From Candidatus Rifleibacteriota bacterium (GTDB lineage: Bacteria > Muiribacteriota > Ozemobacteria > Ozemobacterales > Ozemobacteraceae): DNA of 64,000 nucleotides. Both the position numbers and the translations under genes were made by a program. The stretch covers positions 1-64,000 of the forward strand of contig JADFYG010000003.1 in assembly GCA_015233155.1 (NCBI GenBank). Direction: 5' to 3'. Under the pieces are notes generated by a model. The model was not told the origin of the DNA, searched no databases, and worked only from the letters and a program-made list of their open reading frames with translations. Below are positions 45,092 through 53,429 of this stretch, piece by piece (position 1 is the first letter of the stretch; each line of letters begins with the position of its first letter).

Positions 45092-46405
45092 ATGATCTTT
45101 CATTTATTTTCATCCTCTTCATCAATACGCGGGTGGGCGGTTTTTCTTACTGGAACCGCCATTTGTCTGTTCGTTTTCAACGCATTTCAGGACTTGATTT
45201 TTCACACTGACGCGATCCTGTATAACCAAATGGCCTTGGATTTTCTCCAGAATGGTGAAATACCCGGAAACTTTATCCGACTTCCTCTTTTTCCCGTCGT
45301 AGCGGCCCTCTGGATGTTGTTCGATATAAACCTGGCTTATTTTGTTTGGTTTCAGGTGATTTTTCTTGTCATTTCTTCTTATCTGGTCTTTCATGAATTT
45401 CATGAAAATCGCCATTGGTCACATATTCAGGCATTTCTTGTATCTTCGGTATTCTATTGGCCCCAGGTATTGCCCGTAAGCCGGCTTTTTCTTACGGAAG
45501 CGCTGACAGTCCTGGAAATCACGCTATTCTTCTTTTTCCTCTTTGCCCTGGAGCGCAAAAATTCCCTGCGATCTGCAATCGGTCTGTTTCTGGCTTCCTC
45601 AGCCGGTTTATTTACGAAACCCGCGTTTGCCGTGTTTCCAGTAAGCCTGATCGTGAGAGCGGTCGCCTCGCGACTATTTTCCACGAGGAACCGACCTTTA
45701 TCCACCACCCACGAAGCCTCTTCAAGGGTTTTATCTGTCATGCTTCTTTCGCTGGTTTTTTCCATGGTTCTCGTCGGCATTCATCGCTATATCTGGATCG
45801 GAAAATTCGTGTATTCTCCAACGATCGGATTTAATCTTTCCAATAAATATGCGGATTTTATCGAGCTTGTCGAACCCGAATACCCGGAGCTCGTGAAACC
45901 TATTCTTGAAGCCCGGAAGAAAATGGACGAGGCCGGTCAGGGCCGTGCGGTCGTATGGACAATTATCAGCGATTTGAGGAAAAGCACGGGACTTTCCATG
46001 AGTGAGTTGAATACTCGTTTTCTCAAAATAGGACTGCTTCTGATTACAAGAGCACCTGGTAGATTTCTGAAAAAAATCGGAGACTCATTTATCAGATACT
46101 GTAAGCTTTTGCCGAGCTATGTAACAATATCCGAAAGTTTAATTTATTCTCTGTTTTATGGTCTCCACCTCATCCTGTTTTGCTTTTTCTGGATCTTCCT
46201 TGCTTTTAAATTGGCACCACCATGGAACTTTTACCCAACCGAAACCGCTATTTTAATGTGCATTCTGGGCTATTTTATCCTTCATTTGTTAATTGAATAC
46301 GGGGATGAATATCGCTGGCTCATGCCTATTCTCCCGTTTTTTTACATTTTCAGCATTGATTTTGCCCGACAAGGGTGGAATAAGGTCGGATTCAGACGCG
46401 TTTGA
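45092..46405 (+). CDS. Polytopic membrane protein, glycosyltransferase-like
   Basis: A 437-residue protein with about ten membrane helices. HTDAILYNQMALDFLQNGEIPGNF early in the chain recalls the first acidic loop of PMT/ArnT-type GT-C glycosyltransferases (D-x-x-x-Y-x3-A-x3-L), which use polyprenyl-phosphate sugar donors. No other motif secures the assignment. The ATG at 45092 lies just before the first helix; a GTG at 45029 adds 21 residues. Its end overlaps the end of the convergent SpoIIE gene by 14 bases. Confidence 0.6.
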   Translation: MIFHLFSSSSSIRGWAVFLTGTAICLFVFNAFQDLIFHTDAILYNQMALDFLQNGEIPGNFIRLPLFPVVAALWMLFDINLAYFVWFQVIFLVISSYLVFHEFHENRHWSHIQAFLVSSVFYWPQVLPVSRLFLTEALTVLEITLFFFFLFALERKNSLRSAIGLFLASSAGLFTKPAFAVFPVSLIVRAVASRLFSTRNRPLSTTHEASSRVLSVMLLSLVFSMVLVGIHRYIWIGKFVYSPTIGFNLSNKYADFIELVEPEYPELVKPILEARKKMDEAGQGRAVVWTIISDLRKSTGLSMSELNTRFLKIGLLLITRAPGRFLKKIGDSFIRYCKLLPSYVTISESLIYSLFYGLHLILFCFFWIFLAFKLAPPWNFYPTETAILMCILGYFILHLLIEYGDEYRWLMPILPFFYIFSIDFARQGWNKVGFRRV

Positions 46406-49235
46406 GAATGACGAGAGTGAGGTCGTCCTCCAGTTCCGGCTCTTTATGATGTTTTTTGAATTCCTCGACAAGCCGGTCACGAATACCGCGTGCCGAAAGT
46501 GAAGGAAGGTCTCCGACAAGGGTTTCAAGTCGCTCGTATGTAAACATTACCCCGTTGGCGTCCTGGGCTTCTACAAAGCCGTCGGTGAACATTACAAGAG
46601 CATCTCCGGGGTTGAGAGTCATCTCGTGAACGCTGAATCTGGCCTTCGCTTCAGAAAATCCCATGGGGACGTGAACGACGTCGAGCTGGCTCACCTCCCC
46701 ATTCGATGCACGAATATACGGGAACGGATGGCCGGCGTTTGAATAGTAGAGGCGGCCAGTGGTTGGATCAAGCACTCCCGCAAAGAATGTCATCAGTTTC
46801 TTTCGCTTGAGCAAACGAAAAATCAGCTTGTTCAAGCCCAGCATCAAATCGATGAGTTCACGCCCTTCTTCGGCGAATTGGAATACAGCTGCCTTTGCCA
46901 TGGCCATCAATAATGCCGATGAAACGCCATGCCCCGTAACATCGCCGATCAGAACGAGCAGACGGCCGTCTTTCATGCGCATTGCATCGCAATAATCTCC
47001 GCCGAGATCGCTTGCGGTAAGATTGACGAGGTCGACCTCGTATCCCGGAATCACTGGCATTTCGTGGGGAATCAGAGATTCCTGGACCACGCGAGCGAGC
47101 TCCATTTCACCCAGATCTTCGATCATCCGGTTAAACAAGACCGCAAGATCACCAAGTTCGTCACTGCTGAGGACAGGCACGCGATAGCCGGTGCGGCGTT
47201 CCCGCAGTGCAGTTATGCCCATCGACAATTCTCCGATCGGGGCAAGAAATGTTCCGGAAAGTACCAGACCGGTCAGCACGGAAATCAGGATTGCGATAAT
47301 CATTCCCACAACCAGAAGCGAGCGGATGAATGAAAGACCCCGGAGGATCTCCTCTTCAGGGTAGAGTGCGACTAGCGTGTGGCCGCGCAGGTTTTGCCCC
47401 GGAATTGCGACGGCAAGCCATTCTGTGTCTCGCCATTTGATGCGCTCGCTGATCGGCTGGCGGCTTATACGGACCCGATCCATGAGACTTTCGAGTTCGA
47501 CAGTTGGCTTCGGGTCGCCCGGGTACCACGCTCCGGATTCGTCATTACGTGCCAGCATTCGAAATGCACCGCTTCCGAATCCGGTTTTACGCCGCAGGTG
47601 ATGTTTCAGAAAAAGATAGATTGCATCGGAAACGGGTTGTGCCAGGGTCATGAAGGCTACCGGATGCGTGGGGTCGCGATAGACATCCCAATACCAATAC
47701 GTGTTATTCGCTCCGAATTGAACCAGATGGACCGTATCGGGACGATCCAGGACAAAAACCATGCCAATTTCCGGACTTTCCAGGACCATCTGTGTCATCA
47801 GATCGATCTTGTTGGGGATGCGTTCTTTCATTGGGGGGAGTCGATCCTGCAAATGGCGCTCGATCGCGAGTTTAGCGAAAGACTCGAACATGACGGATAC
47901 ACCCTCGAATACCGAGCGACTGTCCGTCGTCTCCAGAATACGTCCATTTATATCGCGCGCTTCGAATCGGCCGAGTTTATGGTGATCCCATTGGCGGTCA
48001 GCATATTGACGCAAACGGGCAAGATTGGTCCGCATCAGAGGATGGTCGCGATACCATCGGAACAGTCGCAAATAATTGCGAAGTTCGCCCTCGAAGTCTG
48101 CATCGAGCTCGTTTAAATGGTCGCGGGCCGATTTTTGCGCGTCCGCGACTTCAACCTCTCGACGGTCTCGAAGAGTGCGAAAGCCCAGGAATGTGAGTCC
48201 CATCATTGGAATGAGAATTGAAAAGGCGAACAAAAAAACCAGTTTGTATCGAATCGACAGAGTCAATTCGATACCCCGGAACATCAACCGATACCAGAAT
48301 CGCAAAATAAGCATCAGGAGAATGAACAGTGTGATTGCGGAAACAGCCTGCCATAGAGTAAGATCCAGGCCTGATACTGATTTTGCAGCCAACAGCGTTG
48401 AGCCGCCGGCGACCGCCCTTGTCCAGATGCGGCCATCGGAGTAAGTCCAGCGTGTTTTATACATATCGAACTCAGATGCGACGTGAATTGCATCACTGGT
48501 AGGAATTTCGTCTCCGAAGCGATATTTCACACGTCCGTCGAATCGTGAAAAAAGTGTATAAGCCGACCGGTTCTCTGAGTTGGAAATATGTGTCAGAAGG
48601 CGCTCATAAGTGGGAATCTTCCAGGCGACCAGGATCACTCCATCGAAAGCCTTTGCTGAATGGCGATCCCAGAAAAAGAGAGCATCTTCTCCTTTTGAGT
48701 GGACGCTTGTCACGCATCCCTGGCGATCGCGCATGCGATTGAAACGGAAATCGGAGCCGAGAAGATTTTGTATGGCGTTCTTGAATCGTTCTGAATCGTC
48801 GGAGCGATAGGTAGGGGTGATTATGAGGTCATTCCAGACCTGCTGCATGATTGCGCGTGAGCGCAGCTGAATGCTGCCAGGAACAGCCAGCCGACCGCGT
48901 TCATCGAAGAAATAGATGTCGAATGCGAAGCCCCAGCGACGATGCGCGGCGTTGTAGAGGTGGTGTATGCGTTCAGGAGTGATCGGCCTTGTAAAAAGCT
49001 GACGCTTAAACTGTTGAAATCTGGTTTTCACGACGCTCAACGGATCGATCCGCCGAATCGTCGCGTTCAGATCACCTTCGAGAGCGGTTGCCGCGGATTC
49101 CCGACGATACGCTTCTTCCAGGGATAGTGCGTAGAAGCTGAGCAATCCCCCTATGAATACCGGAATGCAGCCGAAAAGCAGAAAAAAAAGCAGAAACCGC
49201 GAGCGTGACGGCACCCCGGAAGAGGGCGGATGCAC
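46392..49235 (-). CDS. Membrane sensor SpoIIE-family phosphatase
   Basis: A 947-residue protein. Helices near residues 13-35, 285-305 and 335-360 flank long extracytoplasmic regions; a fourth near 665 leads to a HAMP domain (SELSMGITALRERRTGYRV, SDELGDLAVLFNRM). The C-terminal 240 residues are a PP2C/SpoIIE phosphatase with metal-binding GGDYCDAMR, VLIGDVTGHGVSSALLM, FFAGVLD and FTDGFVE plus the final EDDLTLVILK. Such phosphatases dephosphorylate STAS-domain partners. The start is GTG three bases after the STAS gene stop, supporting a functional pair. Confidence 0.9.
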   Translation of the reverse strand: MHPPSSGVPSRSRFLLFFLLFGCIPVFIGGLLSFYALSLEEAYRRESAATALEGDLNATIRRIDPLSVVKTRFQQFKRQLFTRPITPERIHHLYNAAHRRWGFAFDIYFFDERGRLAVPGSIQLRSRAIMQQVWNDLIITPTYRSDDSERFKNAIQNLLGSDFRFNRMRDRQGCVTSVHSKGEDALFFWDRHSAKAFDGVILVAWKIPTYERLLTHISNSENRSAYTLFSRFDGRVKYRFGDEIPTSDAIHVASEFDMYKTRWTYSDGRIWTRAVAGGSTLLAAKSVSGLDLTLWQAVSAITLFILLMLILRFWYRLMFRGIELTLSIRYKLVFLFAFSILIPMMGLTFLGFRTLRDRREVEVADAQKSARDHLNELDADFEGELRNYLRLFRWYRDHPLMRTNLARLRQYADRQWDHHKLGRFEARDINGRILETTDSRSVFEGVSVMFESFAKLAIERHLQDRLPPMKERIPNKIDLMTQMVLESPEIGMVFVLDRPDTVHLVQFGANNTYWYWDVYRDPTHPVAFMTLAQPVSDAIYLFLKHHLRRKTGFGSGAFRMLARNDESGAWYPGDPKPTVELESLMDRVRISRQPISERIKWRDTEWLAVAIPGQNLRGHTLVALYPEEEILRGLSFIRSLLVVGMIIAILISVLTGLVLSGTFLAPIGELSMGITALRERRTGYRVPVLSSDELGDLAVLFNRMIEDLGEMELARVVQESLIPHEMPVIPGYEVDLVNLTASDLGGDYCDAMRMKDGRLLVLIGDVTGHGVSSALLMAMAKAAVFQFAEEGRELIDLMLGLNKLIFRLLKRKKLMTFFAGVLDPTTGRLYYSNAGHPFPYIRASNGEVSQLDVVHVPMGFSEAKARFSVHEMTLNPGDALVMFTDGFVEAQDANGVMFTYERLETLVGDLPSLSARGIRDRLVEEFKKHHKEPELEDDLTLVILKRV

Positions 49236-49238
49236 GCC

Positions 49239-49589
49239 TTATTCTCTCACTGCCCTGAGGGCTTCCCCTTCATCGGCTGCCTGCGTCACCATGAAGAAAA
49301 AACCGGACATCTCAAGGACGGCGGAATGGTGAGAATCGAGACCGAATGCCGCAATACGGCCGTCAAAATCATCAATGACACGACTGCCGATATCGAGAAG
49401 CGATGCGACGCCGGGCGACGAGATCAGTTCGATGCCCTTGAAGTCCAGGACGTAGCGTAGTATGCCTTCCTGGAGAATCGACTCGAAATTATTCTTCAGT
49501 GCCGTGCCGCCAGTGTTTTCAAGATAGCCGAACAGGGAAACTACTGCTGCGTCTCCCTCGCGCTTTGTTGTAAAGCGAAATTTTTCCAC
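49239..49589 (-). CDS. STAS-domain anti-sigma factor antagonist
   Basis: A 116-residue protein with a STAS fold. LRYVLDFKGIELISSPGVASLLDI carries the Ser-Ser pair near residue 57 where SpoIIAA/RsbV-type proteins are phosphorylated. GGTALKNNFESIL lies upstream. Phosphorylation by an RsbW-like kinase would inactivate it, and the SpoIIE phosphatase encoded next would restore it. No kinase or sigma factor gene is present in the window. GGAGG lies about seven bases before the ATG. Confidence 0.88.
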   Translation of the reverse strand: MEKFRFTTKREGDAAVVSLFGYLENTGGTALKNNFESILQEGILRYVLDFKGIELISSPGVASLLDIGSRVIDDFDGRIAAFGLDSHHSAVLEMSGFFFMVTQAADEGEALRAVRE

Positions 49590-49793
49590 GTAAATCCTCC
49601 GGTGCCGGAGAGTTCCGACAGATCATTCTACACGTCGCTGCACACTCGGTCAAACCGAACGATGTACAATATCAACAAATCGCATTCCCGTAAATCACAA
49701 CTCCCTTCTTCATATAATTGTGCTCGTTTTGCATATTTCAGCAAATCGATGTGTTGGTTTTTGTAAAAAATATGTAAAGTAATTTATTTTTAC

Positions 49794-49822
49794 TTGACGA
49801 TTATTAATAAAATGAATAATAT
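49794..49822 (+). promoter_or_regulatory. Sigma70-type promoter of glutamine synthetase III
   Basis: TTGACG and TAATAT are separated by 17 A/T-rich bases, near consensus. The expected transcript start is near 49829, leaving a 90-base leader. The rest of 49590-49918 holds no gene. Confidence 0.7.
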
Positions 49823-49918
49823 CATATCACTTGTTGGAAAATTAGTCGATTCAGGATGAGTATCAAGTCGGTTTTTAAAATATCTGACCAAAACAGACAT
49901 CATGCTATAGGAGGCATT

Positions 49919-52021
49919 ATGACCCGGATCTCCCAAATATACGGTGAGCTTACTTTCAATAAAGCCACAATGCGTGAAAAACTCAATCATGACGCTTACG
50001 AGAAGCTGATCGCCACGATTCACAGCGGTAGTTCGCTTGACGAAACAATTGCTGAGGATGTTGCGCATGCCATGAAGGAGTGGGCCATCGGGAAGGGGGC
50101 AACTCATTTTACCCACTGGTTCCAGCCTCAACGCGGCGGCACGGCTGAGAAACACGACGCTTTCATCTCATATTCCGAAACAGGGGAGATATTGGAACGG
50201 TTTTCCGGAAAACAGTTGATTCAAAGCGAGCCTGATGCTTCCTCCTTTCCATCCGGAGGCATGAGATCGACATTCGAAGCACGTGGCTATACAGCATGGG
50301 ATCCAACATCTCCAGCCTTTTTGCTCGAAGCGGGCAGCACGCGTACGCTGGTCATTCCATCTGTGTTCCTGTCATGGACCGGAGATGTGCTCGATATCAA
50401 AACACCATTTTTGCGTTCCATGCGTTCCCTCAGCGACGCCGGAGTTAAGTTGCAGCGCATGCTGGGCAATCGACTCGCGAAGAAAATAATCGTATACGCC
50501 GGTCCCGAGCAAGAGTATTTCGTTGTCTCGCGAAAATTATATGAGACGCGCCAGGATCTGCGCATATGTGGTCGCACTCTTTTCGGTGCGCCCCCTGCCA
50601 AGGGGCAGCAGATGGAAGATCATTATTTCGGAGCGATACATCAGAAAATGATGAAATTCATGGAGGATCTCGACCATGAACTTTACCGGCGCGGAATTCC
50701 GGCCAAAACTCGTCACAACGAAGTTTCTCCGAATCAGTTTGAGATAGCCCCTCTTTATGAAGAAGCTAATCTGGCGATTGATCACAACCTGCAGATGATG
50801 GAGGTAATGAAAAAAGTCGGAGCGAAGCACGACCTTGTAGTGATTTTGCACGAGAAACCGTTCGCCGGAGTGAATGGATCAGGCAAGCACGTTAACTGGT
50901 CAGTCGGCGATAATACGGGGACAAATTATCTTGAGCCATCTGCTTCGCCGCTTAAGAACATCAACTTCCTGCTTACCCTCGGCGCAATAATGCTCGGTGT
51001 TGATAAATACGGCGGTCTCCTGCGTGCATGCGTAGCTGACGCCGGGAATGACCACCGCCTTGGGGCAAACGAAGCGCCGCCGGCCATAATGTCGATTTAT
51101 CTTGGCGAGTATCTGACCCGCCTGATCGATGAAATCGAGAGCATGGGGAAGGTGACCGAGCAGGCAATGGCAAGCATCAACATGGGTGTGCGCAATCTCC
51201 CGCGCATCGCGAAGGACTATTCCGACCGCAATCGTACCTCACCCATCGCTTTTACCGGGAACAAGTTCGAATTTCGCGCAGTGGGTTCATCCCAGAATCC
51301 TTCCGAATCGGCAGCACTTCTGAATATGCTTTGCACATACGGTTATTACACGATTGAAAAACGTCTTGAAGCTCACAAAGGCAAGGATATTCGTCAAAAC
51401 GCCCTTATGGTACTAAAAGAAATATTCAGGGAAACCAAGCGTGTAAGGTTCGAGGGAAATGGATACTCGACCGAATGGCACCAGGAAGCCGCCAGACGAG
51501 GCCTTCCAAATGCGAAAAACACTCCTGCCGCGCTCTCAGCGTTCAATGATAAGGATGTGATCGAACTGTATGAGAAATCGCATGTCCTAACGGAACGGGA
51601 AGTGCATTCCAAGATCGAGATCAAACTCGAGACTTATATCAAAACCAAGGAGATCGAGTATAAAGCTGCCGTGAATATTGCCAAAACTTCAATTTTGCCT
51701 GCACTGACCAAGCAGATTATGGCAGTCGCGTCAGCTGCCGGAGCAATGAAATCCGCAGGCGTCGCCTCGGAAGCATTAATTTCCGAAGCGAAGCATTTCG
51801 AAAAATTGTTCATTGATGTCAAAGATACGACAGAGCGGCTGGAAAAGATGCTCCAAAAAGCTGCGGCCAGGAAAGATCAACATGATAAAGCCGTATTTTT
51901 TGGAGATGATGGGGAAAAAGCTCTCTCTGCTCTGCGAACCGCTGTCGATACAGCGGAAGAAGTCGTGGCGCATGAGTTTTGGCCAATGGCAAAATATCAG
52001 GAGCTTTTGACGGTACTGTAA
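49919..52021 (+). CDS. glnN: Glutamine synthetase type III
   Basis: A 700-residue enzyme of the GSIII class, which makes glutamine from glutamate, ammonia and ATP as a dodecamer. Landmarks are GATHFTHWFQP, EPDASSFPSGGMRSTFEARGYTAWDP, GPEQEYFV, HEKPFAGVNGSGKHVNWS and FEFRAVGSSQNP, all typical of GSIII. Length is as expected for the class. The ATG at 49919 has AGGAGG six bases upstream and is preferred over the open frame from 49856. It is monocistronic, followed by a hairpin. Confidence 0.96.
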   Translation: MTRISQIYGELTFNKATMREKLNHDAYEKLIATIHSGSSLDETIAEDVAHAMKEWAIGKGATHFTHWFQPQRGGTAEKHDAFISYSETGEILERFSGKQLIQSEPDASSFPSGGMRSTFEARGYTAWDPTSPAFLLEAGSTRTLVIPSVFLSWTGDVLDIKTPFLRSMRSLSDAGVKLQRMLGNRLAKKIIVYAGPEQEYFVVSRKLYETRQDLRICGRTLFGAPPAKGQQMEDHYFGAIHQKMMKFMEDLDHELYRRGIPAKTRHNEVSPNQFEIAPLYEEANLAIDHNLQMMEVMKKVGAKHDLVVILHEKPFAGVNGSGKHVNWSVGDNTGTNYLEPSASPLKNINFLLTLGAIMLGVDKYGGLLRACVADAGNDHRLGANEAPPAIMSIYLGEYLTRLIDEIESMGKVTEQAMASINMGVRNLPRIAKDYSDRNRTSPIAFTGNKFEFRAVGSSQNPSESAALLNMLCTYGYYTIEKRLEAHKGKDIRQNALMVLKEIFRETKRVRFEGNGYSTEWHQEAARRGLPNAKNTPAALSAFNDKDVIELYEKSHVLTEREVHSKIEIKLETYIKTKEIEYKAAVNIAKTSILPALTKQIMAVASAAGAMKSAGVASEALISEAKHFEKLFIDVKDTTERLEKMLQKAAARKDQHDKAVFFGDDGEKALSALRTAVDTAEEVVAHEFWPMAKYQELLTVL

Positions 52022-52052
52022 TAGAGTCAGCGCAGGCATTGCTGTTGCAGCA

Positions 52053-52084
52053 GTCGCGACGGGCGATTCAAGGCCCGTCGCGAC
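52053..52084. repeat. Perfect 12-bp hairpin, REP-like or terminator
   Basis: GTCGCGACGGGC and GCCCGTCGCGAC flank GATTCAAG. It lies 30 bases after the glnN stop; only CCTTTAA follows, so termination is uncertain. Confidence 0.55.
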
Positions 52085-52126
52085 CCTTTAACAAATCCAT
52101 CCCGCTTGTGTACAAGAGAAGGAAAC

Positions 52127-53422
52127 GTGGCGAAAAAACGCCTGCTCATGATCACTCCGGAAAATCGGGAGATTTTTCGACATCGTAAAGCCCAGGCAAA
52201 CAATTTTCTTCAACTGACGATGCCGTATCTGGCCGGTTTTGTTTCCACGGATTCATTTGATATTCGTCTGATTGATGAATATGACGAACCTGTTCCATAT
52301 GATGAATCCTTTGACATAGCTGCAATCACCGTGAATACTCCCAATGCTCTTCATTGTTATCGGATGGCAAGTCGGTTGCGCTTGCATGGAACCTATGTTG
52401 TCATGGGAGGTCCGCATGTTTCCCTTTTACCTGATGAAGCAAGACCCTATGCAGACTGCCTGATTCCGGGTGAGGCCGAAGAGACCTGGCCCCTTTTTCT
52501 CAGAGATTTTCTCCGTGGAAGTCAGCGGAGGCTCTATCGATCAGATAATCCACCGACTCTTGAGCGTCTGCCAAGGCCAAGATGGGATCTTGTCAAAACC
52601 CGGCGAATGGCAAGATATGCAGTAATTTCGGGGAGGGGCTGCCGTCATTCCTGTTCCTATTGTAATCTGCGCCAGATATATCATTCTTCGATTCGTGAAC
52701 GTCCCGCCGATGAAGTGATTGATGAGATTGCCACGTTGCCCGGCTCGCGATTTGTTTTCTGGGACGACAATTTTTTCGGAGCGCCCGAGTATGCAAAGCG
52801 CCTCCTGAAAGGCTTGAGTGGTCTCGGAAAGGAGTGGGCGGCCCAGGTCACACTTGAGCAGTGTGAGAATTTGGAGTTGCTGCAACTTGCCAGGAAGGCA
52901 GGCTGCGTTTACCTGTTTCTGGGCCTGGAATCATTTTCGCAGGGGACCTTGAGAGAAGCAAACAAGGGAATCAATCGGGTCTGTGACTACATCCGGTTAA
53001 TTGACAGAATTCACGGGTGTGGGATTTCGACTCAGGCCGGAATTGTCTTTGGATTCGATTCGGACGGAATGGATGTGTTCGATCGAACTATGGATGCCTG
53101 TGAGCAGCTGGGAATTGACGGCGCCACAGTGAGCTTGCTTACGCCGTTTCCGGGCACTCCTCTATATGATCGTTTGAAACAGGAGAATCGATTGTTAACG
53201 GACAACTGGGAATGGTTCAATGGCAAGACCCGGGTGACCTTCCAGCCGCGTCGCATGAGTCCTGAACAACTATTTACGGGCTACATGAGATTTCGGCGAA
53301 AATTCTTTTCTCTGCGATCCATTTTCAGACGCCTGTGCAGATCACGAGTGAATATATTACAATCTCTTATATTAAATCTGGGATATCGACAATCAATTGA
53401 ACGGAATTATGACAGGGGGTAA
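52127..53422 (+). CDS. B12-binding-type radical SAM protein
   Basis: A 431-residue protein. The N-terminal region (about 1-130) has the Rossmann-type cobalamin-binding pattern ending VVMGGPHVSLLPDEARPYAD and IPGEAEETWP. The radical SAM domain begins at about 165 with GRGCRHSCSYC (C-x3-C-x2-C) and contains FWDDNFFG, FLGLESF and LLTPFPGTPLY. These class B enzymes include methylases and ring-forming enzymes; the substrate is unknown. The start is GTG 52127 with GAAGG upstream. It ends eight bases before a predicted secreted glycosidase, so they are probably an operon. Confidence 0.88.
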   Translation: MAKKRLLMITPENREIFRHRKAQANNFLQLTMPYLAGFVSTDSFDIRLIDEYDEPVPYDESFDIAAITVNTPNALHCYRMASRLRLHGTYVVMGGPHVSLLPDEARPYADCLIPGEAEETWPLFLRDFLRGSQRRLYRSDNPPTLERLPRPRWDLVKTRRMARYAVISGRGCRHSCSYCNLRQIYHSSIRERPADEVIDEIATLPGSRFVFWDDNFFGAPEYAKRLLKGLSGLGKEWAAQVTLEQCENLELLQLARKAGCVYLFLGLESFSQGTLREANKGINRVCDYIRLIDRIHGCGISTQAGIVFGFDSDGMDVFDRTMDACEQLGIDGATVSLLTPFPGTPLYDRLKQENRLLTDNWEWFNGKTRVTFQPRRMSPEQLFTGYMRFRRKFFSLRSIFRRLCRSRVNILQSLILNLGYRQSIERNYDRG

Positions 53423-53429
53423 TCACACA

